Source of the DNA: Streptomyces albus subsp. chlorinus
Lineage (GTDB): Bacteria > Actinomycetota > Actinomycetes > Streptomycetales > Streptomycetaceae
Direction of reading: 5' to 3'
Length of the DNA: 64,000 nucleotides
Assembly (NCBI RefSeq): GCF_013302895.1
Contig: NZ_VJOK01000001.1
Span: forward strand, 6,878,563-6,942,562
The notes beneath the pieces were generated by a model. The model was not told where the DNA came from, made no database searches, and saw nothing but the letters and a program-made list of their open reading frames with translations. Numbering within the stretch: the first letter of the stretch is position 1; each line of letters starts with the position of its first letter. Position numbers and translations under genes: made by a program. Shown here one piece after another: positions 34,939 to 43,620 of this stretch.

Positions 34939-36156
34939 TCACCTCCACCTCGCCCAGTACTCGGCTGCCCCGGCGAACAATCCGACGGCCCGGTCCTCGT
35001 CACAGCGGGAGGGATCATGGACGACGTCCCACCCGGTGCCGCCCGCCTGTTCGCGAATGCTGGCGGCCATGGCGCTGAAGGGCACCTCCGACGCCTCCCC
35101 CCGGTGGTACGGGAGGAACGGCAGGCAGGTGAACCGCGGCCAGGGGGGCGCGACCTGGAAGCTCACACCGCCCTGCGTGACGGCGGCGAGAGCGGCCCGG
35201 CGCTCCGGGAACGCCTCAGCGAGTTCGGGGAGCGGAACCTCGTTCCTCAACGCCGCCACCATCGAGGCCCAGAGGCGGTCCAGCCCGCCCTCTGCCACCG
35301 CTGCCGGGTCCACCGGGAGCGGCAGATGGTTCGCGAAGACGCCCACCGTCGAGCCGACTTCCGCGGTCCGCCCCGAGGTCAGGACGCAGACGGTGGACAG
35401 GGCGGGCGACACCGCGGCGACCACCCCCGCCAGATAGGCGGCGGAGGGACTCACCCGGGCCCGGCCGGACTCGGCACGCACCCCGGCGACGACGGCCGGA
35501 GCGAGAGCGCGGGCATGCCGCACGCCACCGCGCGTGCCACCGCCCCCCAGCGCGGCCCCACCCGGCGGCCGGGACGGCAGGTGCTCCGCCCAGTGAGCCA
35601 GCCGCCGCCGGTACTCCGGTGCCGTGCGGCGTGCCTCGTGGAGATCGGCGATCTCGCCAGGGGCGAGCCGCGGCGCTGGGGCGAACGTCCCGGTGCTCAG
35701 GAACTGGTCCAGCTCCCGAAGGAGGATGCCACGGGACCAGCCGTCCGCGACCGCCAGGTGGACGGCGACCACCAGCGCGCGGGCACCGCCGGAAGCACGC
35801 ACAATCGCGAAGTACGCGGGCGGCCCGCCTGAGACGTCCACACGCACCTCGTCGAGGACGGCGGCGACGGCCTCCGCCAGCGGCACGTCCGGATGATCGA
35901 CCTGCTCCAGTGCGGGGCGGGCGCCATCCGTTCGCTGCCGCAACCCGCCGCCGCCCCGGACGATACGCGTGCGCAGTGCGGGATGGCGGCCGACCAGGGC
36001 GGCGACCGCGTCGGCCAGCCGGGCGGGGGAAAGCTCTCCCGGCAGCACGGCGTAGTAGCCGCGCTGGACCGCTCCGCCGGCCAGCTTGCCGGCGGCCCAC
36101 ACCTGGGCCTGGCAGCTGGTCAGCGCGTGTTCGCCGGTTTCCTGGACCACGGCCAC
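34939..36156 (-). CDS. condensation-domain-like protein with altered active site
   Basis: The 405-aa protein has the fold landmarks of NRPS condensation domains (LTSCQAQVWAAGKLAG, ALVGRHPALRTRIVRGGG, EVGSTVGVFANHLPLPV). The catalytic motif reads AVHLAVADGW: His133 is the first His of HHxxxDG, but the second, catalytic His is Leu134; Asp138-Gly139 remain. It may catalyse by another residue, act as a noncatalytic partner, or be defective. It starts at GTG directly after the carrier-protein stop and is last in the second leftward operon. Confidence 0.75.
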   Translation of the reverse strand: MAVVQETGEHALTSCQAQVWAAGKLAGGAVQRGYYAVLPGELSPARLADAVAALVGRHPALRTRIVRGGGGLRQRTDGARPALEQVDHPDVPLAEAVAAVLDEVRVDVSGGPPAYFAIVRASGGARALVVAVHLAVADGWSRGILLRELDQFLSTGTFAPAPRLAPGEIADLHEARRTAPEYRRRLAHWAEHLPSRPPGGAALGGGGTRGGVRHARALAPAVVAGVRAESGRARVSPSAAYLAGVVAAVSPALSTVCVLTSGRTAEVGSTVGVFANHLPLPVDPAAVAEGGLDRLWASMVAALRNEVPLPELAEAFPERRAALAAVTQGGVSFQVAPPWPRFTCLPFLPYHRGEASEVPFSAMAASIREQAGGTGWDVVHDPSRCDEDRAVGLFAGAAEYWARWR

Positions 36157-36405
36157 TCAGGCACCGCCTGACCGGAGCGAATCCGCGAACCGCACCAACT
36201 GCGCCGGTGTCGGATGGTCGAACACGTCGACATAGTCGAGCTGGACGTCCAGGTCGGCCCGTAGCCGGTCGACCAGATCGATCGCCTTCAACGAGTCACC
36301 GCCCGCACCGAAGAAGTCGGTGTCGGGCGCGACCGGCACTCCGAGGACCGACTCGACGGCGCTGCGCACCATGTCGAGCTCCCCGCTCGCCGGTTGACCG
36401 GTCAT
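36157..36405 (-). CDS. peptidyl carrier protein
   Basis: The 82-aa free carrier has the phosphopantetheine motif FFGAGGDSLKAIDLVDRL, the standard NRPS-type GGDSL, and a hydrophobic C-terminal helix. The ATG at 36405 follows AAAGGTGG. It is immediately followed by the condensation-like gene (TGAGTG junction), so the two probably interact. It is the best candidate partner for the stand-alone adenylation enzyme. Confidence 0.85.
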   Translation of the reverse strand: MTGQPASGELDMVRSAVESVLGVPVAPDTDFFGAGGDSLKAIDLVDRLRADLDVQLDYVDVFDHPTPAQLVRFADSLRSGGA

Positions 36406-36460
36406 GCTGCCACCTTTCGCTCGGTCCGCCGGATCGGGTCCCGGCCGCGGGACGGTGTGT

Positions 36461-38479
36461 TCAAAGACAGCGGTCGCTGGTGCAGAACCGTTCTCCTTCC
36501 GGCTCGACCGCCCCGCCGTAGAGCAGACGGCGGTCCAGTTCACCGACCCGCTCACGCAGCCGCAGGAACCGGTCGTGCGCGAGGGGCTCGTACGGCATCT
36601 GCGGGTAGGCCCCAGCGGTCCGCCGCGGCAGGAACGAGGCCGCCTTGAGGCCGAGGTCGGCCCGCCGGAGGAGCTGCCGGAGGTGGGCCAGCTCCTCCTC
36701 GCGCACGGTCAGGGTGACGCTGACCTGGTTGTCGGCCCAGTAGCGCTGGGCCGTGACGGCGAGAGCGAGCTGCTCCCGGACTCCCACTTCGGACGCGACC
36801 CGGCCGGGATGCCCGCCGACAGGCAGTTCCACGACGACGGAGTCGGCCGGGCTCATGACGTCGGGTTCGAGCCGGTAGCCCGCCGCGGCCAGGGCCTCGG
36901 CGACCGGTCCTGACGACGGCGTGCGCAGCCGGCGTATACAGGTTCCCCCCTGCGGCGCGCCCTCGGGGAAATGCACCCCGGGCGAGACCCCGGCCAGCAG
37001 CGACACCGTGCCCGACGGCTTCACCGATGTGAGCTTCACGGACCGGGGGATGCCCAGCCACGCGGAGAGGGAGGCGTCCACCTCCTTGGCCCCCCGGTAG
37101 GCCTGGTCCAGCCACGTGCGGACGCGTTCCGCGCCCATGGCGTCCCGGAACTGGGCGAGCCCGGACATGGAGCAGCCGATCCGCCGGTTGCGCCGCATGA
37201 CGTCGTTGGAGTCGGGCCACCTGGTGTCCATGAGCGTCACGGCTTTGGCGTACAGCAGCGCCGTCCTGAGTGTCGCCAGGTAGTCCGTCAGCGAGCGGTG
37301 CCGTGTGGGGAAGGTCTCCACGAGAGTGCAGCATTCCCGGTCCTCAAGAGTCTGTTCGGCACACGGGTTCGTGCCGACGGCGGCCAGATCGCGCTCGTCG
37401 GGCGGGTCCGCCAGCCGCCCGAAGCGTTGTGCCGTACGGCGGAAGAAGAGACCGGGCTCGCCATTCGCCGCGATGCGGTCGACCAGCGCCTCGCAGTCGT
37501 CACCCGCGTCGACGACCAGGCTGTTGTTGGACAGATGCCCCCAGCCGTTCGGTCCCATCCTGTCCGGGTGCACCTTCGGGTTCTTCAGGTCGAGGAAATC
37601 GGGGTCGTCCCGGTCCCCGAGCGCGATCTCGGCGGAGCGGCCGATGTTCCCCGACGCGACGCACTTGCCGATCAGATTCATCAGGTCGACCAGATCGGCC
37701 GTTCCCAGGGTGCGGCCGGCACGTCTGCGCAGCAGCGCCGTGACGCTCTCGTGCAGCGCCTGAAGGGGAGCCGGTCCGGAGGCGACCCCGCCGAAACGTG
37801 CGATCGGCGCCCCGGCGGGACGCAGCTTCGCGTAGTCGAACCGCGGCATCGGGCGACCGGGCCGGAGAAAGGCGTCGAGCAGCAGCCGCAGCGACTCGCT
37901 CCACCCCTCGCGGCTGTCGGGGATGACGAACGCGGCCGCGGTCGCGGGCTCCGGGCCGATCCGCAGCCGCCCGCGGCCCGCCGTGTCGAAACCCACCCCG
38001 ACCCCGAGCAGGCACATCTCCATCAGCCGGACGAACGGCTCACTGCGTTCGCTCGCGGCCAGGCCCGCCGTCGAGACGAACGCGCAGCTCTGCAGCGCCG
38101 CACCTCCCTCGTCCCTGACGAAGTCGGTGCCCATCATCCACAGGCCGCGCCCCGGCGGGAGCCAGCGCATGGTGTACATACGCGCGAACATGTCCTCGGC
38201 CGCACGGCCGAGCCGGTCCCTGTCCCACCTCCGTCCGGCCGCCGCGCAGTGCGCACGGAGCAGCGAGAAGGTTCCCTCGACAACACGCCGGACGCAGTCG
38301 GCCCAGGTCTCCTTGGCCCCGCTGCTCGTCACCCTGCTGTACCTGGCGAGGAAGACCAGCTCGCCCAAGGTGTTGCCCGATCCGATGTCGAACCCCCACT
38401 CGGGGGGCCGGCGGCGCCACCCGGCGAAGAACTCCTCATCGAGCCGGAACGTCGGTCCACTACTTCCGAGTCCTGTCAT
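36461..38479 (-). CDS. class II (B12-dependent) ribonucleotide reductase, monomeric RTPR type
   Basis: The 672-aa protein matches the monomeric ribonucleoside-triphosphate reductase family. It keeps the redox and radical residues: Cys132 in LQSCAFVST and Cys383/384 (disulfide pair), TNPCAEQTL with Cys373 (thiyl) and Glu375, and the C-terminal CTSDRCL Cys666/Cys671 (CX4C). It should reduce an NTP to a dNTP with adenosylcobalamin. Housekeeping RNRs of Streptomyces are NrdJ (longer) and NrdAB; a monomeric type inside a biosynthetic operon suggests a dedicated or resistance role. ATG 38479, nine bases after the radical SAM gene. Confidence 0.85.
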   Translation of the reverse strand: MTGLGSSGPTFRLDEEFFAGWRRRPPEWGFDIGSGNTLGELVFLARYSRVTSSGAKETWADCVRRVVEGTFSLLRAHCAAAGRRWDRDRLGRAAEDMFARMYTMRWLPPGRGLWMMGTDFVRDEGGAALQSCAFVSTAGLAASERSEPFVRLMEMCLLGVGVGFDTAGRGRLRIGPEPATAAAFVIPDSREGWSESLRLLLDAFLRPGRPMPRFDYAKLRPAGAPIARFGGVASGPAPLQALHESVTALLRRRAGRTLGTADLVDLMNLIGKCVASGNIGRSAEIALGDRDDPDFLDLKNPKVHPDRMGPNGWGHLSNNSLVVDAGDDCEALVDRIAANGEPGLFFRRTAQRFGRLADPPDERDLAAVGTNPCAEQTLEDRECCTLVETFPTRHRSLTDYLATLRTALLYAKAVTLMDTRWPDSNDVMRRNRRIGCSMSGLAQFRDAMGAERVRTWLDQAYRGAKEVDASLSAWLGIPRSVKLTSVKPSGTVSLLAGVSPGVHFPEGAPQGGTCIRRLRTPSSGPVAEALAAAGYRLEPDVMSPADSVVVELPVGGHPGRVASEVGVREQLALAVTAQRYWADNQVSVTLTVREEELAHLRQLLRRADLGLKAASFLPRRTAGAYPQMPYEPLAHDRFLRLRERVGELDRRLLYGGAVEPEGERFCTSDRCL

Positions 38480-38488
38480 GTCCGACCG

Positions 38489-40705
38489 CTATTCGGCGAC
38501 GCACTGCTCGGGCGGATTGATCAGCGTCCAGTCCGTTCGCTCGTACCAGCGCTGCCACGACTCCCGCAGGAGCGCGACCCGGGTGGGGACCAGTGTGGAG
38601 CAGACCCGGTCGAACTCGCCCTGGAGCGAGCTGCGGAGTTCCGCGAGGTTGAAGTCCGCCAGCCGGGCGAGCATGTCGTCGTCGGCCGCGTCGGATTCGG
38701 TACCGGTGAGGGCCCAGGGGCCGAACTCCCGCTTGAAGGCGGCATCCGCCGGGCCCTCGTCCGAGGAGAGCAGGGAGTCGTCGCGCAGGCAGAGCCAGAG
38801 CAGCCTTCCGAGGAACGCGTACGCCGATGTCTTGAGCGCGCGCCGCATGCGCCGCACGGCCTCGTTCTCCTGCCCGGTGGTGACCTTCTCGAAGCTCTTG
38901 AGCGTGTAGTCGAGGCTGAAATTGTGGTCCACCCAGCGCTGGGCCCAGTCGCTCATCCGGCCGATGCGCGGGTCCTGGAAGACCGCGTTGCGCCGGCCCA
39001 TCGACGGCAGCACGTCCCTGGCCAGCCCCGCCTGTTCCACCCGCCGCAGGTACGGCGAGCGCAGCAGGCACTCCATGGAGACGAGCATGTACGAGATGTG
39101 CTCGTAGAACGGCCGGTCCCGCAGATAGCGCTTGACCTCCTGCTCGTCCCGCACGAGATCGAACAGCTCTTCGGTGGTCAGCTCCGGTACGGGCCGCAGC
39201 GTGAGGTCGCGCCGCCCCTGGAAGCGGTAGCTCTCGATGAGTTCGTCCATCGTCATGAGCTGGTCGAAGGTGATGTAAGTGCACCGGATCGGAATGCCCA
39301 GGCCGGTCAGCGTGCGGATGGCGTAGACGTTCTGCTCGGCCGTCACATGCTTGTTGAACCGCTTGAGGATCGAGTCCACGCCGGACTCGACGCCGAACAG
39401 GCAGCGGTCCAGCCCGTTCAGGCGCAGCTTGCGCCAGACGTCGATGCGGCGGTGGTGCCAGGCGGCGTCCTCCTTCGGACGGTGGACCTGGTCGACCCGC
39501 GAACTGGTCTCCCACCGGAAACCCGACTGGTTGAGCGTCACCGCCACGTCGGCCGCGCGCTGCAGGGCCTCGCCGCGCCGGTCGTGGCCGATGAATTCCT
39601 CGTCGACGAGGAAGATCTTGCGCGCGATCTCCGGATGGCGGTCGTAGACCGGGCCGATGTCCGCCAGCAGCCGGGTGAGGTCGGGCGCTTCGTAACCTGC
39701 CCAGATCCCTTTGTGCTCCCGGGGACAGAAGGAACACGCGTGCGTGCAGCCACGACTGGATTCGAGCTGCATCACCCCGTGATACTCCAGTGTCCGTTCC
39801 ACCAGATCCAGCTCCGGCCAGATGTCCCGGTACTCCTTGTTGGCCACCTTCGGGGTGATCTCGATCGTGTCGTCGCCCCGGTAGCGGATGTTGCGGATCT
39901 GCTCCTTGGCGAGGTCGCCGTGCCAGTGCTCGACCACGTCGATCATCGTCGGCTCGCCGGCGCCACGGGCCACGACGGCGTCCGGGTAGCTCTTGAGCAG
40001 CAGATCCGCGTTGAGGGCGCAGAGGGAACCGCCGAGCACCAGCCGCGGCCCGTCCGGCTCCCCTAGCAGGTCGGCCAAGCGACCGAGCAGCTCGGCCAGC
40101 AGGTCGTGCTGACCGAATGTCGCCGAGATCCCCAGGATGTCGAACGGCTCGCCGCGCAACCGCGCCTCGACGGCATCCAGGTCCAGGCCCAGCTGCATGT
40201 CCAGCAGTTCGACCTGCCCCGTCATCGCGACCCGCACCGCACGTGCCAGGTCCGAGATCCCCAGGGGGAACCGCGGGAGCGGGAAATTCTCCTCGTGGTA
40301 GAGGGACACGAGCTTGATGACGGGGCGGCTCAGCCGGAATTCCGCCTCAGGGCCGACCTCGACGGTCGAAAGGGCCGCGCCCGGGTCGGCGAAGTCCAGC
40401 TCCGCGGACACCGCCGGGGGCCAGGGCTGCTCGCCCAGCGGGCTGCCGGAGAGACTGAGTGCGGCCCAGGAGCTGCCGCTTCGCCGCAGGAGGAGCACGC
40501 GTCGCTCCACCGGTCCCACGGCGAGGACATCGCCGGCGGGCCGTCGCAGTGCCGAGCAGGTGGCCGCCACGAACGCGCTCGGGTTCAGCAGCGACCGCCT
40601 GACCGCCCTGGCGAGGACGCGGTCGTCGTCCGCGTGGCCCGCGAGCGAGACGAAACTGCTGAGCCTGTCCTCCAACGTGCGCACATCGGCCTCAACCGGG
40701 GACAT
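38489..40705 (-). CDS. B12-binding radical SAM enzyme
   Basis: The 738-aa protein has a cobalamin-binding Rossmann region at about 160-260 (ILGISATFGQHDLLAELLGR, LVLGGSLCALNADLLL) and a radical SAM barrel with SSRGCTHACSFCPRE (Cys320, 324, 327; CX3CX2C). There is a long C-terminal part of about 250 aa of unassigned fold. Class B radical SAM enzymes methylate unreactive carbons or, in oxetanocin formation, rearrange a deoxynucleotide ring. The start at 40705 has TGGAGGGG; an upstream ATG at 40771 overlaps the preceding stop (ATGA) and is possible. Substrate unknown. Confidence 0.85.
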   Translation of the reverse strand: MSPVEADVRTLEDRLSSFVSLAGHADDDRVLARAVRRSLLNPSAFVAATCSALRRPAGDVLAVGPVERRVLLLRRSGSSWAALSLSGSPLGEQPWPPAVSAELDFADPGAALSTVEVGPEAEFRLSRPVIKLVSLYHEENFPLPRFPLGISDLARAVRVAMTGQVELLDMQLGLDLDAVEARLRGEPFDILGISATFGQHDLLAELLGRLADLLGEPDGPRLVLGGSLCALNADLLLKSYPDAVVARGAGEPTMIDVVEHWHGDLAKEQIRNIRYRGDDTIEITPKVANKEYRDIWPELDLVERTLEYHGVMQLESSRGCTHACSFCPREHKGIWAGYEAPDLTRLLADIGPVYDRHPEIARKIFLVDEEFIGHDRRGEALQRAADVAVTLNQSGFRWETSSRVDQVHRPKEDAAWHHRRIDVWRKLRLNGLDRCLFGVESGVDSILKRFNKHVTAEQNVYAIRTLTGLGIPIRCTYITFDQLMTMDELIESYRFQGRRDLTLRPVPELTTEELFDLVRDEQEVKRYLRDRPFYEHISYMLVSMECLLRSPYLRRVEQAGLARDVLPSMGRRNAVFQDPRIGRMSDWAQRWVDHNFSLDYTLKSFEKVTTGQENEAVRRMRRALKTSAYAFLGRLLWLCLRDDSLLSSDEGPADAAFKREFGPWALTGTESDAADDDMLARLADFNLAELRSSLQGEFDRVCSTLVPTRVALLRESWQRWYERTDWTLINPPEQCVAE

Positions 40706-40767
40706 GGATTCCCCTCCACTATTCCCTCGGGACTCGATTTCGGTCGGCTTCCGATTCACTTGGGCTG

Positions 40768-41958
40768 TCATGCGGGCAGGCGGGAGAACAACCCCAGGTA
40801 GGCTTCCGTGTCGATCGAATTGCGCCCGCAGCTCATATAGAACGGCGTCATGAACGAGTGCTCCCGGAAGAGCCGCTCCAGCGAGGTCCCCATCTCACGT
40901 ATCCGTTCGATGGACGGCTCCGGGTGGGAGTACAGCGGTGTCCCGGGGTCCGCGTGAAAGACGTTGATGATGGGAGTCACGCCGTACCCGGAGAGGAACT
41001 CCATCCCCGTGTCCATCGACTCCTGCGGTTCGAGGCCGCCGACGAGGATCGAGTAGACGTGGCCCGGACCCAGGATCTCCGCGGCCCGGCACAGCGCGTC
41101 GTGCAAGTGCCGCTGCCCGCCGACCACCGTCTTGCCCGGACAGATTTTCCGGAAGATCTCCGCGTCGTAGACCTCGGTGTTGATCGCGACTCCGACGTCG
41201 ATTCCCTTCAGCTCCGCGAACAGCTCCAGGTCACTGGGCGGGTAGACGATCAGGTGCAGTTCGATGTCCTCGCGGCCGGACTCGTCCAGGACTTCCCGCG
41301 CGGCGCGGACGAGCCGCGCGTAGTACCGGAAACTCTTGTCGGGATCCGGGAAGTTGCCGCCATTGATCATGATCTGCTTGATCGGTGCCGCCGTGTCCGT
41401 GAGCGCCAGGGCGAGTGCCTCGCGCAGCTTCGCCTCACTGACCACGTTGGCGAAGTCGATGTCCGTCTTGCTGCGGTTCGGCTCGATCGAGCAGTACTGG
41501 CACGCCTTGCCCATGTCGACAAGGGCGCAGCGCCCGTAGACGAAGATCCCGAGCGAGCCCCCGCCGTACAGGGTGATCAGGTTCTTCACGGTGCCGCCGG
41601 ACGACATGGGGTAGTCGTAGAACGCCGGACGCCGCGGGAAGTCGACAGGTGTGACCACCGTGCCGTGGACGTCGCCGACGAAGAACCCCTCCTCCTCGCT
41701 CCAGTCCAGCCGCCAGGGCGATGCCGGCCGGATGTTGAGCGAGGTGATGATGCGCGCCGGCCCCAGATACGCCTCCTGGGGGAGGGAGTCCCCCACGAAG
41801 GCGAGGTCGTCGGCGTTGCCGTAGGCCCGGCGTTTCTCCAGATAGGGCGCGCCGTAGTGGTCGAGGAAGGGCCGCGTCGGCACGATGCCGTGGTGCAGGA
41901 TCTGCATCTTGAGCCGCAGGGCCGCCGTGGCGTCAAGCTCGGTGGATAAGAGCGTCAT
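40768..41958 (-). CDS. radical SAM-like protein with unusual cysteine spacing
   Basis: The 396-aa protein reads YGRCALVDMGKACQYCSIEP, giving Cys144, 153 and 156 (CX8CX2C), not the CX3CX2C of normal radical SAM enzymes. The rest looks like a radical SAM barrel: IMINGGNFPD, YYARLVRAAREVLDESGRED, HLIVYPPSDLELFAELKG, AINTEVYDAEIFRKICPG and GHVYSILVGGLEPQESMD. The start ATG 41958 has GGACGGAGT, and codon 4 is TTA. Coupled to the B12 radical SAM gene. The cluster ligation by these cysteines needs testing. Substrate unknown. Confidence 0.75.
   Translation of the reverse strand: MTLLSTELDATAALRLKMQILHHGIVPTRPFLDHYGAPYLEKRRAYGNADDLAFVGDSLPQEAYLGPARIITSLNIRPASPWRLDWSEEEGFFVGDVHGTVVTPVDFPRRPAFYDYPMSSGGTVKNLITLYGGGSLGIFVYGRCALVDMGKACQYCSIEPNRSKTDIDFANVVSEAKLREALALALTDTAAPIKQIMINGGNFPDPDKSFRYYARLVRAAREVLDESGREDIELHLIVYPPSDLELFAELKGIDVGVAINTEVYDAEIFRKICPGKTVVGGQRHLHDALCRAAEILGPGHVYSILVGGLEPQESMDTGMEFLSGYGVTPIINVFHADPGTPLYSHPEPSIERIREMGTSLERLFREHSFMTPFYMSCGRNSIDTEAYLGLFSRLPA
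41947..41949 (-). promoter_or_regulatory. TTA codon near the start of the radical SAM gene (bldA-type control)
   Basis: Codon 4 of the CX8CX2C protein is TTA (ATG ACG CTC TTA). It is early in the gene and early in the operon, the usual position for bldA-controlled regulation in Streptomyces. Confidence 0.65.
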
Positions 41959-42043
41959 ACTCCGTCCTTCGTCTGCGGTTTGAGCCCAGCCGTCGGTGAA
42001 TCCGCGTGCGCACACGGCACACGCCCCGCTCGTTCGACCGGTG

Positions 42044-42565
42044 TCAGGCCCCGGACGCCGGCCGTCGTCCCTCGACATCGGGCAGGTAGTCCCCGCCTCC
42101 TTCGCCCACCAGCTCGATCAGGCGAACCCAGTCGCGGGCCTGCGCCAGTGCCCGGACCCGGTCGTGCTCGCCGATGAGCACCGGTACCGGTCCCAGGATG
42201 TCCTGCGTGCGCCGGACCGCCTCGCGCGCGAGGGGCGCGAGCTGGTCCGTTTCCGCGGGTGTTCCGTACAGCAGGTCCGTGAGCACCTCGCGGAGCCGGG
42301 CGTCGGGCACTGACGCCACGGCCGTGACCGCCCGGACCGCCGTCGGCGGAAGAGGGCGCGGGTGAGCGGTCACCAGGTGGACCGCCACCGCGCAGTACTC
42401 ACCGACCAGGCGGCACACGTACTCCAGAAGCCCCGGCTGCTCATCGGCCTCGGCTCCGTCCACATCCTCGGCGAGCATCGGCAGGACCGCGCCGAAGCTC
42501 CACACGGCCTGGCTCCAGCACCATGTGTAGCGGCGGGCGTCGACCCCGGCGGTTGACGGGCTCAT
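42044..42565 (-). CDS. unknown protein, 173 aa
   Basis: The ATG 42565 overlaps the end of the nucleotidyltransferase gene (ATGA). The product is helical, Trp/Cys-containing at the start (YTWCWSQAVWSFGAVLPML) and has GLLEYVCRLVGEYCAVAVHL and REAVRRTQDILGPVPVLIGE. No family is recognised. There is no signal peptide or membrane segment. Placement between the nucleotidyltransferase and radical SAM genes shows it belongs to the cluster; it may be a small partner protein. Function unknown. Confidence 0.55.
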   Translation of the reverse strand: MSPSTAGVDARRYTWCWSQAVWSFGAVLPMLAEDVDGAEADEQPGLLEYVCRLVGEYCAVAVHLVTAHPRPLPPTAVRAVTAVASVPDARLREVLTDLLYGTPAETDQLAPLAREAVRRTQDILGPVPVLIGEHDRVRALAQARDWVRLIELVGEGGGDYLPDVEGRRPASGA

Positions 42566-43620
42566 GAGGCCGTGCGTCCGGGATCGAGGCGGACCAGGCC
42601 GGAGGCGTACAGCGGCCAGATGGCGGCCCGTTCGGACGGGTCCGAGGAGGAGACGGGAAGCGCTTCCCCGGGGGCGAGCCCGAACAGGCGGCGCAGCCCC
42701 GGTACCGTGCCCGCGTCGATCTCGGTCACGGTGCTGCTCTCGGGGTCGACGACCACATGGCGGCCGGCGAGCCGGCACAGTTCGAGCGCCCCGCGCTGCC
42801 AGCCCGCGTCCGCGCCCAGCACGCCGAGCACCGGTTCCGTCGAAAAGGTCCGCTCGAAGACGTCGAGGCACCGGGCGAGGTGTTCCCGCTGGCCCGCACG
42901 GTCACGAGGGATACGCAGACAGGGCCGCACGACCTCCCAGGCGCCGGCCAGGCCGGGCTTGGAACGCGCCTGCTCATAGAGCCATTTCGAGCCGGCGTAC
43001 GGGTGCCCCGCCTTCAGGAGCATCCACTGCAGAGCCGCGTCCGTGGCTCCCCGCGCGTTCCAGCACGCGGTCGCGAGGTCGTCCTGTTCGGCGGCGAGCA
43101 AGGCCACGAGCGCGTGCCTTCCCGCCGATGCCGTGCTGCTGGTCAGCATGGCCTCTTGACAGGTTCGCCGTAGGCGGGCGTCAACGGCTCCGTCGAGCGC
43201 TGGGCCGGCGACATGGCAGCCGAAGGCCGCCCGGCTCAGTTCACGGATCTTCGTGTACGGCAGCGTGAGCGGCGCCGACCTGCCGAGGCTGCTCGCGATG
43301 TCGTCGGCGAGGGAGGCGAGTTCCCCGGTCCGGACGCGGGTGATCTCGACCCGGTCACCGGATTCGAAGAACTGGAAGGGCCCCGGCGGACGCCCGCCCG
43401 ACGTGCTGTCGAGGAGGAGTATGTCGATATCGCTCTTCCGGTTTCCGAGGCCGAATGCGAGCGAACCGCCCAGAATGATCGCCTCGTCCGCGAAAGAAAT
43501 GCGCTCGGCCAGCTCGACGTAGCGCCGGATCGGTGACTTTCCCGAAATCTTCAACCGGAGCGCGAGTTCTTCCACGCTTTTTCGGTCAAGGGACTTGGTG
43601 CCGAGAGTCACTCCTTGCAT
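42562..43620 (-). CDS. DNA-polymerase-beta-fold nucleotidyltransferase
   Basis: The 352-aa protein has the nucleotidyltransferase signature EAIILGGSLAFGLGNRKSDI then DILLLD: GGS at 51-53 and Asp64, Asp66. The C-terminal 250 residues are helical (ATDAALQWMLLKAGHPYAGS), as in aminoglycoside- or small-molecule-adenylylating enzymes, and not a standard HEPN. It may add a nucleotide to the cluster product or an intermediate. GTG 43623 or ATG 43620 are both possible; ATG taken. First gene of the second leftward operon. Substrate unknown. Confidence 0.75.
   Translation of the reverse strand: MQGVTLGTKSLDRKSVEELALRLKISGKSPIRRYVELAERISFADEAIILGGSLAFGLGNRKSDIDILLLDSTSGGRPPGPFQFFESGDRVEITRVRTGELASLADDIASSLGRSAPLTLPYTKIRELSRAAFGCHVAGPALDGAVDARLRRTCQEAMLTSSTASAGRHALVALLAAEQDDLATACWNARGATDAALQWMLLKAGHPYAGSKWLYEQARSKPGLAGAWEVVRPCLRIPRDRAGQREHLARCLDVFERTFSTEPVLGVLGADAGWQRGALELCRLAGRHVVVDPESSTVTEIDAGTVPGLRRLFGLAPGEALPVSSSDPSERAAIWPLYASGLVRLDPGRTAS

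Noticed and set aside
36971..40066. Plus-strand open frame of over 1000 codons opposite the RNR and radical SAM genes
   Set aside because: It lies antisense to two genes with clear motifs and has no family content; long antisense frames are expected in very GC-rich DNA.
40705..40771. ATG at 40771 as start of the B12 radical SAM gene
   Set aside because: It overlaps the upstream stop but lacks a ribosome-binding site; ATG 40705 has TGGAGGGG. The choice remains open.
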